A model generated the notes under the pieces. That model had not been told where the DNA came from. It saw only the letters and a list, made by a program, of their open reading frames with translations, and did not search any database. DNA of 64,000 nt. It comes from CAYWPG01 sp964460035 (lineage in GTDB: Bacteria > Pseudomonadota > Gammaproteobacteria > Nitrococcales > AK92). The DNA lies in assembly GCA_964460035.1 (NCBI GenBank), contig CAYWPG010000001.1, forward strand, positions 186,001 through 250,000, read 5' to 3'. The position numbers and the translations under genes are program-made. Shown here one piece after another: positions 36,183-43,821 of the stretch (the first letter of the stretch is position 1; the number at the start of each line of letters is the position of its first letter).

Positions 36183-36824
36183 TCAGCCGCGGCTGCCGCG
36201 TTCTACCCGCACTACTTCGCCGCCGACCAGCACGGCTATGCGATCGAAATTGCGCGGTCCGAATTCGTAGATCCACTCTTCTTCGTGAGTTACCAGTACA
36301 TGACGGGGCGGCTCCAGGTACGGCTGCCGTACGCGCGTTCGTGTCTGGCGCTCCAGGGGCTGGCCGCAGCGCTCCAGTAGCTCCATGCCGCTGATGCCTG
36401 GTTGTATCTCGCTGGGCTGACAGCGTCGCCCAGGGGCGGGAACGAAGCCGTAACCACCCGTACGCACCGACTGCAGACGGCCGTCATGGAACTGGAGGAT
36501 GCGGATCAAGCGGCGCGGGCCGAAGTTGTAGAACCAGCGCGACTCCGAGCGCAACAGGATATGGCCATACAGATAGATCTCGCGCAGCGGCTCTTGGTAA
36601 TCCGGCTCGCCGCAGGCCCGCAATACTTCGTGCTCACGTGCGCCTATGTTGACGATGCCGCCGTCGCAGCGGATCGCATCGGCCCGGACGGAGGAGAAGG
36701 GGGCGAAAGCCACGAACACCCCTAGCACGGCCCAGGCCCAGCGGCGTCTGCACCGGGCGAGCGTCCGCACAGTGTCAGAAGCTTCGGATGCCGCGCCCGC
36801 GATACGGACAAGCCACCGTTTCAT
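36183..36824 (-). CDS. DUF2845-domain periplasmic protein with internal duplication
   Basis: This 213-residue protein begins with a long basic N-terminus and hydrophobic stretch (WAWAVLGVFVAFAPF, cleavage near RADA). The mature part holds two copies of the same unit. Copy one runs from IRCDGGIVNIGAREHEVLRACGEP to WFYNFGPRRLIRILQF; copy two from CQPSEIQPGISGMELLERCGQP to WIYEFGPRNFDRIAVL. This matches DUF2845, whose function is unknown. Each copy has paired cysteines that may form disulphides. The gene is convergent with the BON gene, 15 bp away. Confidence 0.85.
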   Translation of the reverse strand: MKRWLVRIAGAASEASDTVRTLARCRRRWAWAVLGVFVAFAPFSSVRADAIRCDGGIVNIGAREHEVLRACGEPDYQEPLREIYLYGHILLRSESRWFYNFGPRRLIRILQFHDGRLQSVRTGGYGFVPAPGRRCQPSEIQPGISGMELLERCGQPLERQTRTRVRQPYLEPPRHVLVTHEEEWIYEFGPRNFDRIAVLVGGEVVRVERGSRG

Positions 36825-36894
36825 CGCTGCCTCCTTGGTCCAGGGGCATTATACGCCGGCCTGCAGAGAGCGCGATTGCAAGTGTTGGACCGGG

Positions 36895-36922
36895 CGGCGC
36901 CCGCAGGTGGCTGCGGGCGCCG
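36895..36922 (-). terminator. Perfect 12-bp stem-loop after the cupin gene
   Basis: CGGCGCCCGCAG, GTGG, CTGCGGGCGCCG lie 6 bp beyond the cupin stop. It is very stable but has no T-run. Confidence 0.6.
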
Positions 36923-36927
36923 CTCCG

Positions 36928-37353
36928 TTACCAGATGACTTGGCGGGCTACCACTTCTCCATCGTCTATGCCTTGCTCTTGCAAGGATCCAGCGACTGCC
37001 TGGATGACGATGTAGGTCAAAGGCTCCGTGCCGGTATTGCGCCAAGTGCGCTCGCCCTCGGGCGAGACCCGTACAGCGGATCCTGCGGATACGGGAAACC
37101 GTTTTCCATCGACTTGAAACTCCCCCGTACCCGAAAGGAACACATACACCTCTTCGTGAGTCCGGTGGCGGTGCACAAAAGGGGGCCCTTTGCCCGGCGG
37201 CAGCGTGTTCAACGATATCTCCATGCCGGTGAGGTTGAGCTTATCGCTCAAGAACAGCTTCCCCGGAGCCGGCTGGGAGGAAAGAGGGTGCTGGAACAGC
37301 CAACGATCCCACTCGGAGGCTGGGCCAGCTTCGAACCGATCGACCGTTGCCAT
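36928..37353 (-). CDS. Cupin-domain protein
   Basis: This 141-residue protein has a single cupin barrel with motif one (PFVHRHRTHEEVYVFLSGTGEF, metal ligands H, H, E) and motif two around SAVRVSPEGERTWRN. The second motif lacks the usual second His-x4-Asn pattern, so metal binding may be partial. ATG 37353 has GGAGAC upstream. It is divergent from an HxlR regulator, with a perfect inverted repeat between them, suggesting that the regulator controls it. It may be a small dioxygenase or sensor of quinones or electrophiles; this is inference. Confidence 0.87.
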   Translation of the reverse strand: MATVDRFEAGPASEWDRWLFQHPLSSQPAPGKLFLSDKLNLTGMEISLNTLPPGKGPPFVHRHRTHEEVYVFLSGTGEFQVDGKRFPVSAGSAVRVSPEGERTWRNTGTEPLTYIVIQAVAGSLQEQGIDDGEVVARQVIW

Positions 37354-37379
37354 TGACGCGTCTCCGTCTTGCTTTGTTT

Positions 37380-37427
37380 TAACTTGCAAGTTGCAATTTG
37401 TTGTGAATGCTTGCTGATTGCAAGTTA
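37380..37427. promoter_or_regulatory. Perfect inverted repeat in the cupin/hxlR-like intergenic region
   Basis: TAACTTGCAA (37380-37389) and TTGCAAGTTA (37418-37427) are exact inverted copies separated by 28 bp. The first also forms part of the palindrome AACTTGCAAGTT. It is a probable operator of the adjacent HxlR regulator for both divergent promoters. Confidence 0.55.
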
Positions 37428-37453
37428 GAAGTTAAAAGTCGTAAACTTCCTGT

Positions 37454-37825
37454 ATGACCGAATTCCGCTCTACCTGCCCTATTGCATGTACGCTGGACCT
37501 CGTCGGAGATCGCTGGACGTTGCTGATTCTGCGCGACATGTTCCTAGGCAAGTCGCGCTACGACGAGTTCCTTGCGTCGCCGGAACGCATATCCACCAAT
37601 ATCCTGGCAGACAGGTTGCGCCGCCTGGAGGCGGCTGGCCTGTTGTGCAAGCGACCCTACGGCCAGCATCGCAAACGCATGTGCTACGAGTTGACGGAAC
37701 GGGGCAGGAGCTTGGGGCCCGTGCTGCAGGCCATAGTGCGGTGGGGGCTGGAGAACATTCCGGGCACGGAGCGATTCGCTTTCCACACGCCCGCTGAGGG
37801 CGCTAGTCCCGATGCGCAGCAATAG
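37454..37825 (+). CDS. HxlR-family winged-helix transcriptional regulator
   Basis: This 123-residue regulator has the HxlR hallmark CPIACTLDLVGDRWTLLILRDM and the recognition part RISTNILADRLRRLEAAGLL, followed by the wing YELTERGRSLGPVL. The N-terminal Cys residues suggest redox or electrophile sensing as in HypR/YodB. It is divergent from the cupin gene across a perfect inverted repeat. Its 3' end overlaps the convergent Crp/Fnr gene by 23 bp. Confidence 0.93.
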   Translation: MTEFRSTCPIACTLDLVGDRWTLLILRDMFLGKSRYDEFLASPERISTNILADRLRRLEAAGLLCKRPYGQHRKRMCYELTERGRSLGPVLQAIVRWGLENIPGTERFAFHTPAEGASPDAQQ

Positions 37826-38459
37826 TCTGGCGCAGCCGCTCCGGGGCGAGGATGCGGATGCGTCCGCGTTCGAGCCGAACCAGTTCGGCTCGCTCGAACT
37901 CTTTAAGCAGACGGCTGACGACTTCGCGGGCGGTGCCTAGCTCTACGGCAAGGTGCTGATGGGTGGCCTCGATCACGCCGTCGCGATGGCGGGCTAGCAG
38001 GCACTGCGCCAGGCGCCGGTCCATGCGCTGGAAGGCTACCTCTTCTACCAGCAGCATCAGCCAGTCCAATCGGCTGCCGTAACTGGCCATCACGTACCGG
38101 CGAAAGTCCGCCGAGGCGTCCATCAGTTCATCGAACAGGGGAGCGGGCAGCACCACCGCGCGAGTAGGCTCTTCGACAATGGCTTCCGCCCTATAGGGGT
38201 GACGGGACATCAGACAGCCTATGGATAGCGTGCAGATATCGTCCGCGCCTATGCGGTAAAGCACGATTTGGTTGCCCGATGCGCCTATCATCTGCACCCG
38301 CACGCTACCTTCGAGCACCAGGGGCAAGCCCTGGCAGCGCTCGCCGATACCGAAGACGCGATCCCCCGGCGACAGTTCCACGAGCTGCGCGGTGCGCAGG
38401 GCGCTCTCCCGAAGCATGGGCGCCAGGCTCAGTACGGCCGGATGTCGGATAGCAGTCAT
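37803..38459 (-). CDS. Crp/Fnr-family transcriptional regulator
   Basis: This 218-residue protein has an N-terminal cyclic-nucleotide-binding-like beta-barrel (about 20-125) and a C-terminal Crp winged helix with recognition segment ELGTAREVVSRLLKEFERAEL. The sensor domain lacks the cysteine cluster of Fnr, so it probably does not carry an Fe-S centre. It is divergent from a DUF2892 membrane protein; this pairing recurs in other proteobacteria and suggests it controls that gene. The last 23 bp overlap the convergent HxlR gene. Confidence 0.92.
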   Translation of the reverse strand: MTAIRHPAVLSLAPMLRESALRTAQLVELSPGDRVFGIGERCQGLPLVLEGSVRVQMIGASGNQIVLYRIGADDICTLSIGCLMSRHPYRAEAIVEEPTRAVVLPAPLFDELMDASADFRRYVMASYGSRLDWLMLLVEEVAFQRMDRRLAQCLLARHRDGVIEATHQHLAVELGTAREVVSRLLKEFERAELVRLERGRIRILAPERLRQTIAAHRD

Positions 38460-38552
38460 TGTTCAGCACCCCAGCAAACGGCGATCGATAAGAATACCAA
38501 ACGCGCCTTGCTTTCTTCCCCATGCGACCCTGTACCGTTCAAGCGGCCGTAG

Positions 38553-38565
38553 GTGACTTTGTCAC
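38553..38565. promoter_or_regulatory. Candidate Crp/Fnr-type operator
   Basis: GTGAC-TTT-GTCAC, a perfect 5-bp inverted repeat, lies between the divergent Crp/Fnr regulator and DUF2892 genes. It resembles a Crp half-site pair (TGTGA) but with tighter spacing. Confidence 0.4.
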
Positions 38566-38638
38566 TGAGCGCTGCCGCTGAGGCTGATATACCGTCGGTA
38601 CTAGCTTTTGGGGCAACGCGTATGGGGAGGTTGTAGAG

Positions 38639-38830
38639 ATGTTGACTCGTAACGTAGGCGGCTTGGACCGGGTCATCCGAATCATTATCGGCCTTGGGCT
38701 GATTTCCTTGGTCTTTATTGGACCCGCCACGCCGTGGGGGTGGATAGGTCTGCTCCCCCTTGCCACGGCGTTGATCGGTTACTGCCCGGCCTACAAGCCA
38801 CTGGGCATTAATACTTGCCGCAAGTGTTGA
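38639..38830 (+). CDS. DUF2892 (YgaP-like) small membrane protein
   Basis: This 63-residue protein starts MLTRNVGGLDRVIRIIIG, the standard start of DUF2892. It has two hydrophobic helices and ends in CPAYKPLGINTC, also typical of the family. In YgaP the same helices anchor a rhodanese; here the protein is the free-standing form. GGAGG precedes the ATG. Its partner is the divergent Crp/Fnr regulator. Confidence 0.93.
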   Translation: MLTRNVGGLDRVIRIIIGLGLISLVFIGPATPWGWIGLLPLATALIGYCPAYKPLGINTCRKC

Positions 38831-39199
38831 TGCCATTTCTGCTACAGAGCGTTCGCTGGATTAACGATATCCGGCGGTGTTAGGCCTCGAGGGCTGCCGG
38901 TGATCGTCGCACCCGGCGAGGTTACCGCTGACAGCGACTTGCCGGTAGCTAGGGGTCTGCAAGTAGACTATGCGGCGCTGGAATCGCAGCGCCGAGCTTC
39001 GGGGTCAGCATTGGCGCGCCCGGCTATGGGACCGCGCCAGCGGTTCGTGGCCGGCGCAAACCCCGTCCATACTGTGACCCATGCACTGTCAACGCAGCAT
39101 CCAGGATGAAACGATGCTCGCCGCCCGACAAGGGGCTTTGGCGGTGTGCGAGCCTTTTGCACAAGCTTCAACGAGTAATAAGACCAAGGGAAGATAGTG
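38831..39199. other. Intergenic region before the cytochrome b562 gene
   Basis: About 370 bp. A 69-codon frame (38900-39109, GTG start) reads plausibly as protein for its first 25 residues but has no ribosome site and no family match that I know. Nothing else is identified. Confidence 0.4.
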
Positions 39200-39637
39200 A
39201 TGCGTTTTCTGACGACTCTTTTGCTGGCAGGGGCGGTCGTTTTAGGTTCGGGGCAAGCGCTTGCCGCCGATTGCAAGAGTACCGAACTGTTCGGACACAT
39301 GGAGCAGCTGCGCGACAATCTGCGCGAAATCACAGCGGCTGTGCGCGGCAATCGGCTGCCCGCGGCCGCGGAGCGGATGGCCGATGCGATGGCTGCCGTG
39401 GAAGCTTCCATACCGCAAACGCCTTTCGCACTCTCCCGGCGCGGGCTTTCGGGCGAGCAGCTGGAGCAGGCGCAGGCCGAATACCGCACCATCGCCATGG
39501 AACTGCGCGAACTCTTCGAGCGCCTGGAAGGAGCGGTGCAGGCGGGCGATCGAGCGCAGGCGCTGGCGATTTTGAACGATATTAGCGATCTGCGCCGGCG
39601 CGGTCACCGCGAGTTCAAAGATAGCTCCTGCAGCTGA
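39200..39637 (+). CDS. Cytochrome b562-family periplasmic protein
   Basis: This 145-residue protein has a signal peptide (TLLLAGAVVLGSGQALA) and a four-helix bundle. The early methionine in LFGHMEQLRD and the late histidine in RRGHREFKD sit where the heme ligands Met7 and His102 lie in cytochrome b562. It would carry non-covalent heme b and transfer electrons in the periplasm. ATG 39200 follows GGAAG. A membrane cytochrome b561 starts 10 bp downstream, which makes an electron-transfer pair likely. Confidence 0.88.
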   Translation: MRFLTTLLLAGAVVLGSGQALAADCKSTELFGHMEQLRDNLREITAAVRGNRLPAAAERMADAMAAVEASIPQTPFALSRRGLSGEQLEQAQAEYRTIAMELRELFERLEGAVQAGDRAQALAILNDISDLRRRGHREFKDSSCS

Positions 39638-39647
39638 TTTTCCAGAC

Positions 39648-40334
39648 ATGGCCAGTTCTTCTACGACCACGCAGTCCCTGCTAGCGCCTATCCCGGTATG
39701 GGATGCGCCGGTGCGCCTGGTGCACTGGACGATGGCGCTGTGCTTCGTCGCGTTGATAGTGACCGGCAAGCTGGGCTGGATGCAGGCACACTTCTACGCC
39801 GGCTACGGCATGGGCGCCTTGCTCGTGTTCCGCGTTCTATGGGGCCTGCTGGGTACTCGCTATGCGCGCTTTTCCAGCTTTTGCCTGACGCCGGCGGCGA
39901 TCGGGAGGTCGCTGGTGGATACGCTGCGCGGCCGGCCCACCAGCTACCCGGGACATAACCCGGCGGGCGCAGCGATGGTGCTGGCGTTGCTTGCGGTGCT
40001 CGGCATGCAGGTTGCCAGCGGACTTGTCTACACCGATGACGTGTTTTGGTTCGGGCCGTTGTACTTCTATGCCGGCGAAGGCATCCAGAAGTGGGCGGCG
40101 CTGCTGCACCCGCAATTGCCGCTGTTGCTGCTGATCCTCGTAGCGTTGCATGTGCTGGCGGTGCTGTACCATCGGCTGCGCTGCCGCGAGCCCTTGGTCG
40201 CCGCAATGCTGCACGGGCGCAAGCCCTGGCACGATCCAGCTGCAGCACGCGAGCCAATGGGCACCGCGCGGCTCCTGCTGGCGTTGCTGCCGGCTGTAGC
40301 TTTCTTCGTTTGGCTGGCGGTGATCACGGTGTAG
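39648..40334 (+). CDS. Cytochrome b561-type membrane protein
   Basis: This 228-residue protein has four or five membrane helices with histidines in the places used for two b hemes: VRLVHWTMAL in the first, HFYAGYGMGA in the second and LVALHVLAVLYHR in the fourth. The FRVLWGLLGTRYARF stretch is typical of the b561/Ni-Fe hydrogenase cytochrome b group. It would pass electrons between quinol and the periplasmic b562 encoded 10 bp upstream. The electron donor is not known. Confidence 0.9.
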   Translation: MASSSTTTQSLLAPIPVWDAPVRLVHWTMALCFVALIVTGKLGWMQAHFYAGYGMGALLVFRVLWGLLGTRYARFSSFCLTPAAIGRSLVDTLRGRPTSYPGHNPAGAAMVLALLAVLGMQVASGLVYTDDVFWFGPLYFYAGEGIQKWAALLHPQLPLLLLILVALHVLAVLYHRLRCREPLVAAMLHGRKPWHDPAAAREPMGTARLLLALLPAVAFFVWLAVITV

Positions 40335-40609
40335 TGCGCAGGCGCTGGCGGCAGCAAAACCGCAAGGGCCGCAGGCAGACAGGACTGTCCGGCCGCGGTT
40401 TGCTGCCGAGCCGCGGCTAGGAAATTCTATATCTCGGATCAGGGGAAAAGGATCTGAGTCCCATAGTCGGTGCGATGTTTTACCGGGACAAAGGCGCTCC
40501 GGTGGGAGCGGCGTCCTCTATGTGAATCTCAACGTCCATCCACACACCCCGGGAAAGTCCTTCGCGTCCAGGGTGCGTTCCCACAGAGGCTGGGTCACCG
40601 GTCAGTGAT

Positions 40610-40632
40610 AACCGCTCCCAGCGGGAGCGGTT
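40610..40632 (-). terminator. Stem-loop overlapping the thiolase stop codon
   Basis: AACCGCTCCC, AGC, GGGAGCGGTT form a perfect 10-bp stem with a 3-nt loop. It begins inside the TAA of the thiolase gene (minus strand) and lies between convergent genes. Confidence 0.6.
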
Positions 40633-41821
40633 ACTCGACACGCTCTACGATCATCGCGATTCCCTGACCGCCGCCTATACAGAGGGTGGCCAGGCCGTAC
40701 CGGGCCTGTCGATTCTTCATCGCGTACAACAGCGTTACCAGAATACGCGTGCCGCTGGCGCCTATGGGATGGCCGAGGGCTATGGCACCGCCGTGCACGT
40801 TGACTTTGCTCATATCGAACCGCAGCTCGCGGCTTACGGCTACGCATTGTGCAGCGAAGGCTTCGTTCGCCTCGATCAGATCGAGCTGATCGATCTCCAG
40901 ACCGGCTCTGGAGAGGGCTTTGCGAGTGGCCGGCACCGGTCCCATGCCCATGACGCTCGGATCTACGCCTGCCCAGGCGTAACTGACAATACGTGCAAGA
41001 GGCTTGATTCCCAGTTCCGAAGCCTTTTCGGCGCTCATGACCACCGTGGCGGCGGCGCCGTCATTGATGCCGGATGCGTTGCCGGCAGTGACACGGCCGC
41101 GTTCCTTACGAAATGCGGGATTGAGGCTGGTCAGCTTGTCGCGAGTGGTGGGGCGGGGGTGTTCGTCGCGCGAGAAGGTAAACGGCTTCTTGGGGTGCTT
41201 GACCTCTACCGGCACGATCTCCTCGTCGAACAGTCCTTGTTCAATGGCTGCGGCAGCCTTCTCCTGGCTGGCGTGGGCAAAGTCGTCCAGCTCCTCCCGG
41301 GTCAGGTTGTATTGATCGGCAATGTTCTCGGCGGTAACGCCCATGTGAACGTCCAGCTCGTAGTCCCAGAGCCCGTCGTGAATCATATGGTCCAGCACCT
41401 GCCCGGTGCCCATGCGATAGCCGAACCGTGCCTTGGGCAATAGATAAGGGGCGCGGCTCATGTTCTCGGTTCCGCCGGCGACGATGATGTCCGCATCGCC
41501 CGCGAGGATGCTCTGGGCCGCCATCGCCACACTCTTCAGGCCCGAGCCGCAGACCATGTTGATGGTGGTGGCCGGCACTTCCTTAGGGATGCCGGCTTTG
41601 AGCAGCACTTGGCGAGCCGTGTTCTGCCCCAGTCCGGCTTGCAGCACGTTTCCGATCAGCACGTCGTCGACCTGTTCGGGTTTGATGCCGGCACGCCGCA
41701 TGGCCTCGACGACGGCGTGTCGCCCCAGCTCGATTGCGGACACTTCGGCCAAGCTCCCGCCAAAGGTGCCAACAGGGGTGCGCACAGCGCTGGCTATTAC
41801 GACTTCCCTTGTTCCGTTCAT
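40631..41821 (-). CDS. Acetyl-CoA acetyltransferase (thiolase)
   Basis: This 396-residue thiolase condenses two acetyl-CoA to acetoacetyl-CoA or runs the reverse reaction. The nucleophilic cysteine is in NMVCGSGLKS (about residue 89), the catalytic histidine in GGAIALGHPIGASG, and the second cysteine in LATLCIGGGQG. The start ATG 41821 (MNGTREV) has GGGAGG upstream. It could feed polyhydroxybutyrate (PhaA), ketone or branched pathways; no phaB or phaC is in the window, so the route is open. Confidence 0.95.
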   Translation of the reverse strand: MNGTREVVIASAVRTPVGTFGGSLAEVSAIELGRHAVVEAMRRAGIKPEQVDDVLIGNVLQAGLGQNTARQVLLKAGIPKEVPATTINMVCGSGLKSVAMAAQSILAGDADIIVAGGTENMSRAPYLLPKARFGYRMGTGQVLDHMIHDGLWDYELDVHMGVTAENIADQYNLTREELDDFAHASQEKAAAAIEQGLFDEEIVPVEVKHPKKPFTFSRDEHPRPTTRDKLTSLNPAFRKERGRVTAGNASGINDGAAATVVMSAEKASELGIKPLARIVSYAWAGVDPSVMGMGPVPATRKALSRAGLEIDQLDLIEANEAFAAQCVAVSRELRFDMSKVNVHGGAIALGHPIGASGTRILVTLLYAMKNRQARYGLATLCIGGGQGIAMIVERVE

Positions 41822-41973
41822 GATGGAATCCTCCCGCAAGGCCGGCTGGCTGTTCTTCGCTGGAGCAAAGAAGTGGGGGCACGATCCGTGATATCGAAGC
41901 CGCGCCAGGACCAGATGGCAGAGCGTTGTTGTATGCTTGCCCCGGACGTTTATGCGAAAAAGGAATCAGTCTT

Positions 41974-43278
41974 ATGAGAAAGCGCTTGCTGGCAGGCTTA
42001 TGCGTGATCGGCGTAGGTGCCGCTGTAGGCGTGGCAGCTCCCTTCTATAGCGGCTTGCAGGCGGAGAAGGCCATCACCGGATTCTCGCAGACGCGTGCCG
42101 GCGAGGTTCTCATCAGCCACAGCGTCGATTCGTACCAGCGACATTATGCTTCCGCCTACGCATTGGGGCGGGTGGCGCTGGAGGTGCCTACGCAGGACAC
42201 TCGCCTGGAGTTGAAGGTAGAGCACCGGATAAAGCATGGCCTGATGGGCGCGACGGTGGAGTCTACCTACTTCCCGGCGCAAACACCCGGCGCGCCGGAG
42301 CAGTCCGTATGGTCCCGTTTTGACACGCGGGGACTGTTTACGACGACGACCCGCGTCGGGCCCCGCGCCACCACAGTGGATGTACGTGTGCCGACTCTGC
42401 AAGAGACCACCAGCGAAGGGTTTTTGCTCGAGACTCGCGAGGCAGCCGGTCGCATGGTCGTAAAGGGCAGGGAACTGGAAGGGGAGTTCCATATGCCGCA
42501 TCTGCACCTGGCCGAAGCGGGCAGCAGCCTGACGGTTACCGATCAGTTGCTGACTTTCCGGCTGCAGAATCGCGATGACCCGCTGGGCGCGGCGCGTCTG
42601 GATTACGGCATCGATCGCTTCGAGTTGGTGGACCAGCATGCCGATGTCACGGTGTCCGGATTCGCTATGGCGGTGGAACAGAGCGTCACGAACGCGCTGC
42701 TGACTTCAGTGCTGGAGCTGCGGATGGCGACGCTGGCCATAGATGGCAACGAAGTCCAGGACCTGACCGCTTCTGTGATGGGCGAGAGCCTGGATCGAGG
42801 GCTGCTGGCCGCTGTCATCAAGACCTACGATAGCGGCGAACGGGTCAGCGCCGCGGAGCTGGAACAGCTGGCCGCTGCGTTCCTTGCGGCATCTCCCGCA
42901 GTGAAAGTGAGATTCGCCATGGGGCCGCAGGGCGCGGAGCGCGCCATGCTGTCCTGGACCCTTGGATATAGTGCCGGCGAAGCGCCCGGCACCAGCCTGA
43001 ACGACCACCTTGGCCTGCTGACGGGATTGCACAGTGAATTGCTGGCGACCTTGAGCGATACCGGTCTGCTCGATATCGCTCGCCTGGGTGGGCAGGTGCT
43101 CACGCAGGACGATATCGAACACGTGCTGGGCATGGCAGTGACCGAAGGGCTTCTGGTGCGCACCGCCACGGGGTACGAAGCAACCGCGAGCCTGGAAAGT
43201 GGGAATGTCCTGCTGAATGGGCGCGCCCGCCCGGAACTCATCTTGATTTTGGCCATGCTGTTCGCCGGCATTCGTTAG
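41974..43278 (+). CDS. YdgA-family (DUF945) protein
   Basis: This 434-residue protein has an N-terminal hydrophobic segment (LLAGLCVIGVGAAVGVAAPF) that acts as a signal or membrane anchor. A long beta-rich domain follows, with the family start GLQAEKAITGF and repeated RLELKVEHRIKHG motifs. YdgA-like proteins are periplasmic-facing and of unknown function. ATG 41974 has AAGGA upstream; the longer frame has no site. It precedes the repeat-protein and lipid genes but is not clearly part of their operon. Confidence 0.87.
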   Translation: MRKRLLAGLCVIGVGAAVGVAAPFYSGLQAEKAITGFSQTRAGEVLISHSVDSYQRHYASAYALGRVALEVPTQDTRLELKVEHRIKHGLMGATVESTYFPAQTPGAPEQSVWSRFDTRGLFTTTTRVGPRATTVDVRVPTLQETTSEGFLLETREAAGRMVVKGRELEGEFHMPHLHLAEAGSSLTVTDQLLTFRLQNRDDPLGAARLDYGIDRFELVDQHADVTVSGFAMAVEQSVTNALLTSVLELRMATLAIDGNEVQDLTASVMGESLDRGLLAAVIKTYDSGERVSAAELEQLAAAFLAASPAVKVRFAMGPQGAERAMLSWTLGYSAGEAPGTSLNDHLGLLTGLHSELLATLSDTGLLDIARLGGQVLTQDDIEHVLGMAVTEGLLVRTATGYEATASLESGNVLLNGRARPELILILAMLFAGIR

Positions 43279-43458
43279 GGCTGTGTTCCCCGCATCAGGG
43301 GGGACGGGCGAGGGCCGCTGGCTGGAGGCGCGCCCTCCCCGGTTGCCCTTCTATGCCAAGTGCAGACAAGCTGCTGTAAAGCGGAAACGGGGGAGTGCTC
43401 CCTTGTTTCGTAGTGCCGCTGACCGCATCCTCCACGGGGCATGGTCAGGAGGCGAGAG

Positions 43459-43809
43459 ATGGTTCGCGGCAGACCTCCACTGTCCATAGTCCGCACTAAA
43501 GGCGGGGCGACGGAACTCTCCGGTGCGCATCAGGGCCGGGCATTCGCGTCTATTCGCAGTCACCGCAGCATCCTCAGCATCGCCAGCGTAGGCAGCATCC
43601 TGAGCATTGGTAGCGCCGGTAGCGTACTTAGCATAGGTAGTGCGGGCAGCCTTTTGAGCATAGGCAGTGTGGGGAGCGTGCTCAGCGTGGGAAGTGCCGG
43701 CAGCCTTCTGGCGCTCCTTTGCGCCCGCAGCGTTCTCTCGATACTGAGTGCCAACAGTATCCTCAGCGCCTTGCATTGCCGCACCGCCCGCAACCGCTCA
43801 AGGCCCTGA
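43459..43809 (+). CDS. Small nonapeptide-repeat protein of unknown function
   Basis: This 116-residue protein has a charged N-terminus (1-42). Five near-perfect copies of a nine-residue unit (S-h-L-S-I-G-S-A-G) then run from 43567, followed by two degenerate copies (SLLALLCAR, SVLSILSAN) and an Arg-rich tail. The 27-bp units differ mainly at third codon positions while the peptide is kept, which supports real coding. The start ATG 43459 has a perfect AGGAGG six bases upstream. The regular hydrophobic/small pattern would suit a beta-solenoid or a surface-seeking amphipathic sheet. It ends 12 bp from the convergent lipase gene in a lipid-storage locus. A role on lipid granules is inference only. 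Confidence 0.75.
   Translation: MVRGRPPLSIVRTKGGATELSGAHQGRAFASIRSHRSILSIASVGSILSIGSAGSVLSIGSAGSLLSIGSVGSVLSVGSAGSLLALLCARSVLSILSANSILSALHCRTARNRSRP
43567..43770 (+). repeat. 27-bp in-frame tandem repeats
   Basis: Seven 27-bp units plus a partial one encode the nonapeptide array. Units are diverged in DNA but conserved in protein. There are no spacers, so this is not a CRISPR array. Confidence 0.8.
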
Positions 43810-43821
43810 GGCCGGAAGCCA

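Noticed and set aside
38900..39109. 69-codon GTG frame
   Set aside because: The first 25 residues look protein-like, but there is no ribosome site and no homology that I recognise.
43567..43770. CRISPR array
   Set aside because: Units are contiguous, 27 bp, diverged and in frame. There are no unique spacers and no cas genes.
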